Of a DNA stretch of 64,000 nt, positions 9,899 through 17,910 are shown in pieces. The notes under the pieces were generated by a model, which saw nothing but the letters and a program-made list of their open reading frames with translations, did not search any database and had not been told where the DNA came from. A program made the translations under genes and the position numbers. How positions within the stretch are numbered: position 1 is the first letter of the stretch; each line of letters starts with the position of its first letter. Origin of the DNA: an uncultured Clostridium sp. (GTDB taxonomy: Bacteria; Bacillota; Clostridia; TANB77; CAG-508). The DNA lies in NCBI GenBank assembly GCA_900555835.1, contig USMK01000002.1:27678-91677 (forward strand), read 5' to 3'.

Positions 9899-9985
9899 AC
9901 ATTTAGTTTATGGATTTAAGTAGCTTGCACTAAGTATTTTTTAGTAAAGTATTTAGTAGAGGTTACTGAGGCCAAAACTAAATGT
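9899..9985 (+). promoter_or_regulatory. Structured pnp leader (possible autoregulatory or RNase III target stem)
   Basis: The ends ACATTTAGTTT (9899-9909) and AAACTAAATGT (9975-9985) are perfect complements closing a ~65-nt loop with further internal pairing. It lies 28 nt before the pnp start. In E. coli the pnp leader forms a long stem that RNase III cuts for autoregulation; by position and shape this is a candidate counterpart. Confidence 0.45.
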
Positions 9986-10013
9986 ATAAATATTAAATTA
10001 TTTGGAGGTAAAT

Positions 10014-12134
10014 ATGTTTAAATCGTATACTATGGAGTTAGCTGGAAGACCACTAACAATTGAAACAGGAAAAATGGCAGGACTTGCTAATGGAAGTTGC
10101 TTAGTAAAATATGGAGATACAGCTGTTTTGGTAAATGTAACAGCTTCAAAAGAACCAAGAGATGGGATTGATTTCTTCCCATTATCAGTAGATTATGAAG
10201 AAAGAATGTATGCAGTTGGAAAAATACCAGGAAGTTTCCAAAAAAGAGAGGGAAAACCAAGTGAAAAGGCTATTTTAACGTCAAGAGTTATTGATAGACC
10301 AATTAGACCTTTATTCCCAAAAGATTTTAGAAATGATGTTTGCGTATCAGCACTTGTTTTATCTGTTGACCAAGATCATTCACCAGAAATATGTGCAATG
10401 ATCGGTTCTTCTGCTGCACTTAGCATTTCAGATATTCCATTTGGTGGACCAACAGGTTCTGTAAATGTTGGATATGTTGATGGAAAAATAGTAATAAATC
10501 CAACAGAAGAACAAAGAAAAAATAGCAAATTACGTCTAACTGTTGCAGGAACAATGGACAAGATTGCCATGATAGAAGCAGGAGCTGACGAAATATCTGA
10601 TGATGTAATGCTAGAAGCTATAAAAATGGCTCATGTTGAAATTAAAAAAATATGTGAATTTATTTCTACAATGAAAGCAGAAATTGGAAAAGAAAAATTT
10701 GAATACAAATCTTTTTCGGTTGACGAAGGAATATATAATGAAATAGAGGAAAAATTTAAAAGTAGAATGTATATAGATGTACAAGCTACTGAAAAACAAG
10801 AAAGAGATGAAAATATGCAAAAATTTACAGAAGATGTAATGGCATATTTTACAGAAAAATTAAGTGAAGAAGAGCTAGAAGAAAAGAAAACAGATATTAT
10901 AGACTCTATTTATAAATTAGAGAAAAAATGCGTAAGAGAAATGATATACAAAGAGCATAAAAGACCAGATGGAAGAGAAATAGACGAAATAAGACCATTA
11001 TCTTGTGAAGTTGGAGTATTACCTCGTACACATGGAAGTGCTTTATTTACAAGAGGTCAAACACAAGTATTATCTATTGCAACACTAGGAATGACAAGTG
11101 AAGCTCAAATGCTTGATGGATTAGACAATGAAACAGAAAAAAGATATATTCACCATTATAACTTCCCAGGATACAGCACAGGAGAAGCAAAATCTTCAAA
11201 AAGTCCAGGGAGAAGAGAAATAGGACATGGAGCTTTGGCTGAAAAAGCCTTAGAACCAGTAATACCATCAGTAGAAGAATTCCCTTATGCAATAAGAGTT
11301 GTTTCGGAAGTTTTAAGCTCAAATGGTTCTACATCACAAGCTAGTGTTTGTGGAAGTACATTAGCACTTATGGACGCAGGAGTTCCATTAAAAGCACCAG
11401 TTGCAGGAATTTCTACTGGATTAGTAACAGACCCAGAAGATTCAAATAAATATATTATGTTAACAGACATTCAAGGGCTAGAAGATTTCTTTGGAGATAT
11501 GGATTTTAAAGTTGCTGGAACAAAAAACGGAATTACAGCAATTCAAGTTGATATAAAAGTAGAAGGATTATCTTATGAAATAATAGAAGAAGCATTTGCA
11601 AGAACTCATAAAGCAAGAAACTATATATTAGACGAAGTAATGCTAAAACAAATAGCCGAACCAAGAAGTAATATTTCTAGATATGCTCCTAAAATTATAA
11701 ATTTTAAAATAAACCCTGAAAAAATAAAAGATGTTATAGGCTCAGGAGGAAAAACAATAAATAAAATAATTGCTGAAACAGGAGTAAAGATAGATATAGA
11801 AGAAGATGGAACAGTCTTTATTTATGCACAAGAATCTGAAAATGCAAAAAAAGCACAAGAAATAATAGATGGAATAGCAAGAGATATAGAAGTTGGTGGA
11901 ATATATCTAGGAACTGTAACAAGAATAATGAATTTCGGTGCATTTGTAGACATTGGAGGAGGAAAAGAAGGATTACTTCATATCTCTAAAATTTCAAAAG
12001 AAAGAGTAGAAAAAGTTGAAGATGTACTAAAAGTAGGAGACAAAATTACAGTAAAAGTATATGAAATTGACCATCAAGGCAGAGTAAATTTAACAAGAAA
12101 AGACCTTGAAGAAACAAAAGCAGAGAAAGAATAG
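10014..12134 (+). CDS. pnp: Polyribonucleotide nucleotidyltransferase (PNPase)
   Basis: Phosphorolytic 3'-5' exoribonuclease, 706 residues. Two RNase PH-like domains (GDTAVLV near the N-terminus; RTHGSALFTRGQTQ from about residue 340) are separated by a helical linker. KH (IGSGGKTINKIIAETG) and S1 (GTVTRIMNFGAFVDIGGGKEGLLH) domains close the protein. The ATG at 10014 is chosen over an upstream TTG because GGAGG sits 5 nt before it. A possible leader structure precedes it. Expression with rpsO is likely. Confidence 0.96.
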   Translation: MFKSYTMELAGRPLTIETGKMAGLANGSCLVKYGDTAVLVNVTASKEPRDGIDFFPLSVDYEERMYAVGKIPGSFQKREGKPSEKAILTSRVIDRPIRPLFPKDFRNDVCVSALVLSVDQDHSPEICAMIGSSAALSISDIPFGGPTGSVNVGYVDGKIVINPTEEQRKNSKLRLTVAGTMDKIAMIEAGADEISDDVMLEAIKMAHVEIKKICEFISTMKAEIGKEKFEYKSFSVDEGIYNEIEEKFKSRMYIDVQATEKQERDENMQKFTEDVMAYFTEKLSEEELEEKKTDIIDSIYKLEKKCVREMIYKEHKRPDGREIDEIRPLSCEVGVLPRTHGSALFTRGQTQVLSIATLGMTSEAQMLDGLDNETEKRYIHHYNFPGYSTGEAKSSKSPGRREIGHGALAEKALEPVIPSVEEFPYAIRVVSEVLSSNGSTSQASVCGSTLALMDAGVPLKAPVAGISTGLVTDPEDSNKYIMLTDIQGLEDFFGDMDFKVAGTKNGITAIQVDIKVEGLSYEIIEEAFARTHKARNYILDEVMLKQIAEPRSNISRYAPKIINFKINPEKIKDVIGSGGKTINKIIAETGVKIDIEEDGTVFIYAQESENAKKAQEIIDGIARDIEVGGIYLGTVTRIMNFGAFVDIGGGKEGLLHISKISKERVEKVEDVLKVGDKITVKVYEIDHQGRVNLTRKDLEETKAEKE

Positions 12135-12148
12135 AAAAAAATTTTTTA

Positions 12149-12200
12149 CACCTTGGACAAATTTTACTAAAAAATTCGCTAAGGTGTTGAATTTTTATAA
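12149..12200 (+). terminator. Weak terminator after pnp
   Basis: ACACCTT and AAGGTGT arms enclose an AU-rich loop, with a following GAATTTTT. Less stable than the other terminators here. Confidence 0.45.
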
Positions 12201-12258
12201 AATATGGAATATAATATTAAGTGATGTAATAAAATAAATAGAAAGAAAAGAGGTTAAA

Positions 12259-13497
12259 ATGAAATATTTATATATACTTCAACAAGCATTAATATGGATA
12301 ATAACCATATTCTGGCTATATCAAATCGTGGTTAGTATGTGTTCGCTTGTAAAGTTAAAAGATAAGCCATTATTAACAAATAAAAAACACAAATTTATGG
12401 CAATCGTTCCTGCTCATAATGAGGAAATGGTTGTTGCAAATTTAATAGAAAGTTTGAAAAAACAAGACTATCCAAAGGAATTACTAGATATATATGTAAT
12501 TGCAGATAATTGTACAGATAATACAGCAAAGGTAGCAAGAGATGCAGGAGCAATTGTATATGAAAGATTTGACGAAACAAAGAAAACAAAAGGATATGCA
12601 ATGCAATGGTTCTTAAAACAAAAAATAGAAGAAAATGCAGATTATGATGCTTTCTGTGTATTTGATTCAGATAATATTGTAATGCCAGATTTTATAACAA
12701 ACATGAATAAAAAATTATGCCAAGGTGAAGAAATAGTACAAGGATATAGAGACATTAAAAATCCAACAGATAGCTGGGTATCAGCAGGATATGCAATATT
12801 CTATTGGACAATGAATAGGTTTTATCATTTAGCAAGATACAATTTAGGACTTTCTCCACTTATAAATGGTACAGGATTTATGGTTAAATTTGATGTAATA
12901 AAACCTAATGGATGGCAAACAAAAACTCTTACAGAAGATATAGAATTTTCTTTGCAAAATATTTCGTCTGGTAGAAAACTAGGTTGGGCAATAGATGCAA
13001 AAGTATATGACGAGCAACCAGTAGATTTCAAACAATCCTGGTCACAACGTTCTAGATGGACTGTTGGACATTTACAATGTATGAAATATTACACAAAAGA
13101 CCTAGCAGAAGGAATAAAGAAACATAAATCTTTAATGAATTTTGATGGATTTTTATATATTTTAGGTATACCAATGTTACTTATTACAACTTTATTATTA
13201 GTAGTAAATATGGTATTATACTTAACAAATGGAATGACAGGTGCTGAACTTATGGCAAATTATGGAAGATATTTAATATCAACATTTGTACTTCCAATAG
13301 CAACAGCCATACTTATAATGGTACTTGATAAAAGAAAAATCAAACCAATGTTAAAAGGATTATTATTATACCCAATATTTATGGGATCTTGGATATTGAT
13401 CAATTTTAAATGCTTAGTAAAGAGAGATTTACAATGGGAGAAGATTAAGCATGTTAGAAATATTAGTATTTCTGAGGTGGAGAAGGAATTGATTTAA
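12259..13497 (+). CDS. Membrane-anchored family 2 glycosyltransferase
   Basis: A 412-residue processive-type GT2: one N-terminal membrane helix, a cytoplasmic GT-A domain starting KFMAIVPAHNEE, VFDSDN as the DxD nucleotide-sugar/metal motif, TEDIEF as the catalytic-base ED, and QRSRWTVGH as the QxxRW motif. Two or three C-terminal helices follow. This is the layout of polysaccharide synthases such as IcaA or cellulose synthase-like enzymes. The product sugar cannot be told from sequence. It is a single gene with its own terminator at 13516-13548. Confidence 0.85.
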   Translation: MKYLYILQQALIWIITIFWLYQIVVSMCSLVKLKDKPLLTNKKHKFMAIVPAHNEEMVVANLIESLKKQDYPKELLDIYVIADNCTDNTAKVARDAGAIVYERFDETKKTKGYAMQWFLKQKIEENADYDAFCVFDSDNIVMPDFITNMNKKLCQGEEIVQGYRDIKNPTDSWVSAGYAIFYWTMNRFYHLARYNLGLSPLINGTGFMVKFDVIKPNGWQTKTLTEDIEFSLQNISSGRKLGWAIDAKVYDEQPVDFKQSWSQRSRWTVGHLQCMKYYTKDLAEGIKKHKSLMNFDGFLYILGIPMLLITTLLLVVNMVLYLTNGMTGAELMANYGRYLISTFVLPIATAILIMVLDKRKIKPMLKGLLLYPIFMGSWILINFKCLVKRDLQWEKIKHVRNISISEVEKELI

Positions 13498-13515
13498 GGG
13501 TTATATATTTTAAAA

Positions 13516-13548
13516 GAATAACGAATTTTGAGGTTCGTTATTCTTTTT
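13516..13548 (+). terminator. Terminator after GT2 gene
   Basis: GAATAACGAA ... TTCGTTATTC stem, then TTTTT. Confidence 0.88.
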
Positions 13549-13618
13549 AGTTTTGGAATAATGCTTGGACCAGCAGAAAAAGAGAAAGTAAAATTTATAG
13601 ACTTTATCCCCGTAAAGC

Positions 13619-13648
13619 CAAAACGGAATACATTTGTATTCCGTTTTG
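13619..13648 (-). terminator. Hairpin downstream of the small minus-strand gene
   Basis: AAAACGGAATA/TATTCCGTTTT perfect stem, just past the stop codon at 13666. Only a short T run follows on the minus strand. Confidence 0.55.
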
Positions 13649-13665
13649 AAGTATTATGGATTATA

Positions 13666-13890
13666 TTAGGTATTCCAAAAAATAAATATTCTTTCTGTGC
13701 CTACGACAACAATAAGATATCCCATATCTATAAGACAATTGATAGTTTCTGGAATAATTATTGCGCTCCGACTGATAGTTACACTACTGCTTCCGCTATT
13801 TTTGGCTGGTAATACATATGAATTATATATGTATTCAACATTTTCAATAACCTGTTGCGAATATTTATCCCTGTTTTTAATTTCAACCAT
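13666..13890 (-). CDS. Small hypothetical protein with an in-frame CGG
   Basis: A 74-residue ORF I do not recognise. Support for expression is unusually good for so small a gene: a consensus promoter at 13959-13987, an ~60-nt structured leader, and AAAGGAGG 8 nt before the ATG. The first half is polar; the second half is hydrophobic with ETINCLIDMGYLIVVVGTERIFIFW. It contains one of only two CGG codons used in the zero frame in this window (CGG at 13768-13770, residue 41). If CGG forces a +1 shift here, the product ends four codons later at about 43 residues. An overlapping longer frame starting at 13970 lacks a ribosome site and is treated as a shadow. Confidence 0.5.
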   Translation of the reverse strand: MVEIKNRDKYSQQVIENVEYIYNSYVLPAKNSGSSSVTISRSAIIIPETINCLIDMGYLIVVVGTERIFIFWNT

Positions 13891-13958
13891 AATAATTCCT
13901 CCTTTGCTACCACATAAGCTGCCTCATGTTTAGAGGGCTTTATTATTTCTACTTGTTC

Positions 13959-13987
13959 ATTATATATCATTTAACATAAATTGTCAA
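13959..13987 (-). promoter_or_regulatory. Consensus SigA promoter for the small minus-strand gene
   Basis: On the minus strand TTGACA, 17-bp spacer, TATAAT: a perfect match. The leader between it and the gene contains the arms GCCCTCT and GAGGC, which could form a small hairpin. Confidence 0.8.
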
Positions 13988-14087
13988 TTTTATGAGCTTG
14001 TGAAATTTCCTTGTTTTTCTACTTAAAATGCTAGAATAAATTTATAATTTGTGATAAAATATTTGAGAATTAATTTGGAGTAGGAAA

Positions 14088-15680
14088 ATGAAGAATAGAG
14101 AGTTGGATAGAAAAACAATTATTATTATATTGGCAATTGTTATAATTTTGCAAACTGTTTGTTATGCTGTATTGGCTACTCAGAAGGCTTATTTGCATGT
14201 TGATGAGGGATATTCTTATGGGCTGATTAATTATGATAAGCTTAATATTGCTGATAATGAGGATTTTTATGATAGTTGGCATGATGGGGAGTATTATAAG
14301 GATTATTTGACCATAAGTAATGAGGAGAAGAATGATTGGTCGCCTGTGTATGAAAATCAGAAAAATGATGTTCATCCACCATTTTATTATTTTTTGCTTA
14401 GAATAGCAGATTCTTTTAGTATAGATAATTTTTCTATGTGGCCGGGGATTACATTGAACATTATTATACATATTGGAATAACTATTTTTACATATTTAAT
14501 TGCTAGTAAAATTTTTAAAAATAATATTTCTGGTTTGATAATTGCATTTGCTAGTGGTTTAACTGTGTCTGCCTTGGAAACTGTTATGCTAGCTAGAATG
14601 TATGCTTTGACAGCACTTAATATATTGATTATAACTTATTTGCATATGATAAATTTTGAAAAATATAATATAAATGCTAGAATGCTTGCCATTATGGGAG
14701 CTTGTATTGTAATAGGTTCACTTACTCATTATTATTATTTAGTTTTTATATTTGTAATATATGCTATATTTATGATAAAATATCTATTAGATAGAAATTA
14801 CAAAATGGCTGGGAAATATACGCTAACAATGCTTATTTCAGCAATTGTTTCATTGCTTATTTTCCCATATTCGTTTAACCATATTTTTATGGGATACAGA
14901 GGGCAAGGAATATTGAGTAATTTATCTGATGTACAAAAAGCTGGAGAAAACTTTGGCGGATATTTAGGTTTAGTCGTTAGAGATGCTTTTAATTATATTG
15001 GGGCTGTAATAATTATTGTGTTTGCTATAATTATTTTGTCTAAGATTTTAATTACAAGAAAAGAAATAACTTTTAAAATTAAAAATGAACAAATAATACT
15101 TGCAGTAATTCCTACATTTGTATATTTTTTAGTAATTGCAATGGGTTCGCCATATATTGAGATAAGATATATAATGCCAATTTGTCCTTTGATATTTATA
15201 TTAGGCATATATGTTTTCAAAAATATATTAGAGAAAGCATTAAATGCAAAACAAATTGGCATTACAATAAGTGTTATGCTTGTAGTTATGCTGATTACGC
15301 CAATTATAGAAAAACAGCCAATTTCATATATGTATACAGAGAAAAAGAATATTGTAGAATGGATAGAGCAAAATCATTCAATTCCTACAATTTACATATC
15401 TAAAAAAGAGCACAATAGGATAATGGATGATGTTTATTTGTTTAGTAAAATAGATAAATTATATGTACTTTATTCAGAAAATGCAAGTGAGGAAAATTTA
15501 AAAATTGCATTAGAAAATCAAAATATAGAAAATGGACTTATTGTTTTTATAAATGAATATGTTGATAATAACGAGTATTTAGATAAATTAAAAGCAGTTA
15601 CAGGTTTAAATAGTTGTACTTGGATAGAACGAATGAATGCTTGTGATATTTATTATTTAACACAAGAAAATTCTAATTAA
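14088..15680 (+). CDS. GT-C fold glycosyltransferase family (ArnT/PMT-like) membrane protein
   Basis: A 530-residue polytopic protein with about 10-12 hydrophobic helices. The first external loop carries LHVDEGYSYG, the acidic DE motif typical of lipid-linked-sugar GT-C enzymes, and NDVHPPFYYFLLR, the HPP(L/F)YY motif of family 39-like members. These enzymes move a sugar from a polyprenyl-phosphate donor to an envelope acceptor; the acceptor here is unknown. Many T- and G-ending codons at the start contrast with the A-ending codons of neighbours, a possible sign of transfer. Confidence 0.75.
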   Translation: MKNRELDRKTIIIILAIVIILQTVCYAVLATQKAYLHVDEGYSYGLINYDKLNIADNEDFYDSWHDGEYYKDYLTISNEEKNDWSPVYENQKNDVHPPFYYFLLRIADSFSIDNFSMWPGITLNIIIHIGITIFTYLIASKIFKNNISGLIIAFASGLTVSALETVMLARMYALTALNILIITYLHMINFEKYNINARMLAIMGACIVIGSLTHYYYLVFIFVIYAIFMIKYLLDRNYKMAGKYTLTMLISAIVSLLIFPYSFNHIFMGYRGQGILSNLSDVQKAGENFGGYLGLVVRDAFNYIGAVIIIVFAIIILSKILITRKEITFKIKNEQIILAVIPTFVYFLVIAMGSPYIEIRYIMPICPLIFILGIYVFKNILEKALNAKQIGITISVMLVVMLITPIIEKQPISYMYTEKKNIVEWIEQNHSIPTIYISKKEHNRIMDDVYLFSKIDKLYVLYSENASEENLKIALENQNIENGLIVFINEYVDNNEYLDKLKAVTGLNSCTWIERMNACDIYYLTQENSN

Positions 15681-15696
15681 AAGGAGGCATTTTTAT

Positions 15697-16560
15697 ATGC
15701 TAATAGATAATTTGAAATATGAAAAGAAGGTAAAAGTTTTTGCTTTTGTGGGGCCTTCTGGAACTGGCAAAAGTTACAGAGCTCAATGGGTTGCTAGTGA
15801 TAGAAATATAGATTTTATAATAGATGATGGACTTTTAATTCACGAAAATGAGGTAATAGCAGGAACATCAGCTAAAAAAGCACCAACCAAAATTGAAACT
15901 GTTAAAGCAGCTTTATTTAGTAAACCAGAGCAAAAGGCAGAAATAACAAAAGCAATAAGACACTATAAACCAAATAGTATTTTGATTTTAGGAACATCAG
16001 ACAATATGGTTAAAAAGATAGCTGAAAATTTAGGACTTCCAGAAATAAGCGAGTTTGTGTATATAGACGAAGTGGCAACAGAAGAAGAGATGGAAACTGC
16101 AAGAAGGATTAGAACAACAGAAGGAAAGCATGTTATACCAGTTCCGACCTTTGAAATTAAAAAAGATTTTTCAGGATTTTTATTGGATCCATTACAAATA
16201 TTCAAATCAAAAGGGACAGGAAATAAACCATATATATCAGAGAAATCAATTATTAGACCAACTTTTAGTTATCTAGGTAATTTTACAATATCTGATGCTG
16301 TATTTAGGCAAATTGCCGAACATATTGCAAATAAAACACCTGCGATATATAGAGTTACTAAAACTAGAATTAACAATGGAGATGAAGGTGTAGAAGTCTA
16401 TATGGAAGTTGTAATTGTATATGGTTACAATGTACTTGATAGTTTAAGAGAATTTAAAACAAAATGCAAAAAGGAAATAGAAAAATTAACAGCTATGAAC
16501 GTTGGAACAGTTGATGTAGTGGCAAAAGGAGTACAAATAATAGAAGAAAATAATAATTAG
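15697..16560 (+). CDS. P-loop ATP-binding protein fused to an Asp23/Gls24-like domain
   Basis: A 287-residue protein. The N-terminal part has a Walker A, GPSGTGKS (residues 19-26), in a kinase-like nucleotide-binding fold. The C-terminal ~100 residues (GNFTISDAVFRQIAEHIANKT... then VVIVYGYNVLDSLREF and VGTVDVVAKGV) match the Asp23/Gls24 (DUF322) pattern seen in envelope-stress proteins. The combination is seen in clostridial genomes but I know no assigned function. It sits 16 bp after the GT-C gene and 11 bp before cmk, so it is probably part of the cmk-plsC operon. Confidence 0.65.
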   Translation: MLIDNLKYEKKVKVFAFVGPSGTGKSYRAQWVASDRNIDFIIDDGLLIHENEVIAGTSAKKAPTKIETVKAALFSKPEQKAEITKAIRHYKPNSILILGTSDNMVKKIAENLGLPEISEFVYIDEVATEEEMETARRIRTTEGKHVIPVPTFEIKKDFSGFLLDPLQIFKSKGTGNKPYISEKSIIRPTFSYLGNFTISDAVFRQIAEHIANKTPAIYRVTKTRINNGDEGVEVYMEVVIVYGYNVLDSLREFKTKCKKEIEKLTAMNVGTVDVVAKGVQIIEENNN

Positions 16561-16571
16561 GAGGTATTTAT

Positions 16572-17258
16572 ATGTCTTTTATAGTCGCAATAGATGGAAC
16601 TGCGGGAAGTGGCAAAGGAACAATATCAAATATAATTGCAAAGGAATTAAACTTAACCAATATTGATACAGGAGCAACATACAGATGTGTGGCATTAGCT
16701 ACAATTAAAAATAATATTAAATTAGAGGAAAAGGAAAAAATAATTGCACTTTTGGATAAAATATCAATTGATATTAAAGTGGATGGGCAAAATCAGATTT
16801 TTCTATTAGACGGAGAAGATGTATCAGAAAAAATAAGAAGTGCAGAAGTTACAGCCATTGTATCACAAATATCAGCTATACCAGAGGTTAGACTAAAATT
16901 AGTAGAATTGCAAAGAAAACTAGCACAAGGTAAAAATGTAATAATGGATGGAAGAGATATTGGCACATATGTATTTCCAAATGCAAATGTAAAAATATAT
17001 TTAGATGCATCAGTAGAAAAAAGAGCAGAAAGAAGATTTGAGGAAAACAAGCTAAAAGGAATAAACACAAGCTATGAAGAAGTATTAGAAAATATAAAAA
17101 TGAGAGATAGGCAAGATAAAGCAAAGAAAATAGGTGCATTAAAAATTGCAGAAGATGCAATAGTTATAGACACAAGTAATTTGGCCATTGAAGAAGTTGC
17201 CGAAAAAGTTAAAGAAGTAATAAAAAAAAAGGAGAAATATAGCAAATGGACAAAATAA
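16572..17258 (+). CDS. cmk: Cytidylate kinase
   Basis: Phosphorylates CMP and dCMP with ATP. The 228-residue protein begins FIVAIDGTAGSGKGTIS, a Walker A loop typical of Cmk, then NIDTGATYR (the CMP-site motif), MDGRDIGTYVFPNA (GRDIGT core) and the lid segment RAERRFEE with MRDRQDK. GGAGG is 7 nt before the ATG. The end overlaps plsC by 13 nt, indicating translational coupling. Confidence 0.95.
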   Translation: MSFIVAIDGTAGSGKGTISNIIAKELNLTNIDTGATYRCVALATIKNNIKLEEKEKIIALLDKISIDIKVDGQNQIFLLDGEDVSEKIRSAEVTAIVSQISAIPEVRLKLVELQRKLAQGKNVIMDGRDIGTYVFPNANVKIYLDASVEKRAERRFEENKLKGINTSYEEVLENIKMRDRQDKAKKIGALKIAEDAIVIDTSNLAIEEVAEKVKEVIKKKEKYSKWTK

Positions 17259-17863
17259 AATATATTTATAAAAGAGCAAAAAGAAAAGTAGTAAAAGCAT
17301 TTTTACATTTTCTAGTATTGATAGTTTACAGACCTAAAAAAGTAGGCGAAAAAAATATTCCAAAAGAAGGTGGTTACATAATTTGTGCTAACCATGTACA
17401 TGCACTAGATGCACCATCACTTGTACTTAGTATGAGAAGAGAAGTAATTTTCATAGCAAAAGAGGAATTGTTCAAAAACGCATTTTTTAAATGGCTTGGA
17501 AATACTTTTGATGTAATTGCAATAAAAAGAGGAAAAGGCGATATTGATGCAATGAAACTAGCTTTTAAGGCTATAAAACAAAATAAACTATTAGGATTAT
17601 TTCCAGAGGGAACAAGAAATGGAATGAAAAAAGGCGAAAAATTACATAGTGGAGCTGCTTTAATTGCATTAAAAACAAAAACAAAAATAATTCCAGTGGG
17701 AATTCAAGGAAATTTTAAACCGTTTAGAAAAATAAAATTTAATTTCGGAAAGCCAATGGATTTTTCCGAATATGCTGGACAAACCAAGAATAAAGAAGTT
17801 TTAGATATGATAACAAAACAAGTTATGGACGAAGTAGTAAGATTGACAAATGAGAAAATTTAG
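17246..17863 (+). CDS. plsC: 1-acyl-sn-glycerol-3-phosphate acyltransferase
   Basis: Adds the second acyl chain in phosphatidic acid synthesis at the membrane. The 205-residue protein has the NHVHALDAP form of the NHxxxxD catalytic motif and the FPEGTRNGMKKG acyltransferase motif III, with a hydrophobic N-terminal segment. It overlaps cmk by 13 nt, the common cmk-plsC arrangement of Clostridia. The promoter of typA lies inside its last codons. Confidence 0.93.
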   Translation: MDKIKYIYKRAKRKVVKAFLHFLVLIVYRPKKVGEKNIPKEGGYIICANHVHALDAPSLVLSMRREVIFIAKEELFKNAFFKWLGNTFDVIAIKRGKGDIDAMKLAFKAIKQNKLLGLFPEGTRNGMKKGEKLHSGAALIALKTKTKIIPVGIQGNFKPFRKIKFNFGKPMDFSEYAGQTKNKEVLDMITKQVMDEVVRLTNEKI

Positions 17864-17871
17864 TATATAAT
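17843..17871 (+). promoter_or_regulatory. SigA promoter of typA, inside the end of plsC
   Basis: TTGACA (17843-17848), 17-bp spacer, TATAAT (17866-17871), a perfect consensus. Confidence 0.85.
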
Positions 17872-17910
17872 ATTTTTCTGTAATTATATGAGAAGAAGGG
17901 GAAGTATAAA

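Noticed and set aside
13779..13970. 63-codon frame starting at 13970 on the minus strand
   Set aside because: It overlaps the promoter -10 box and the better-supported small gene, and has no ribosome site.
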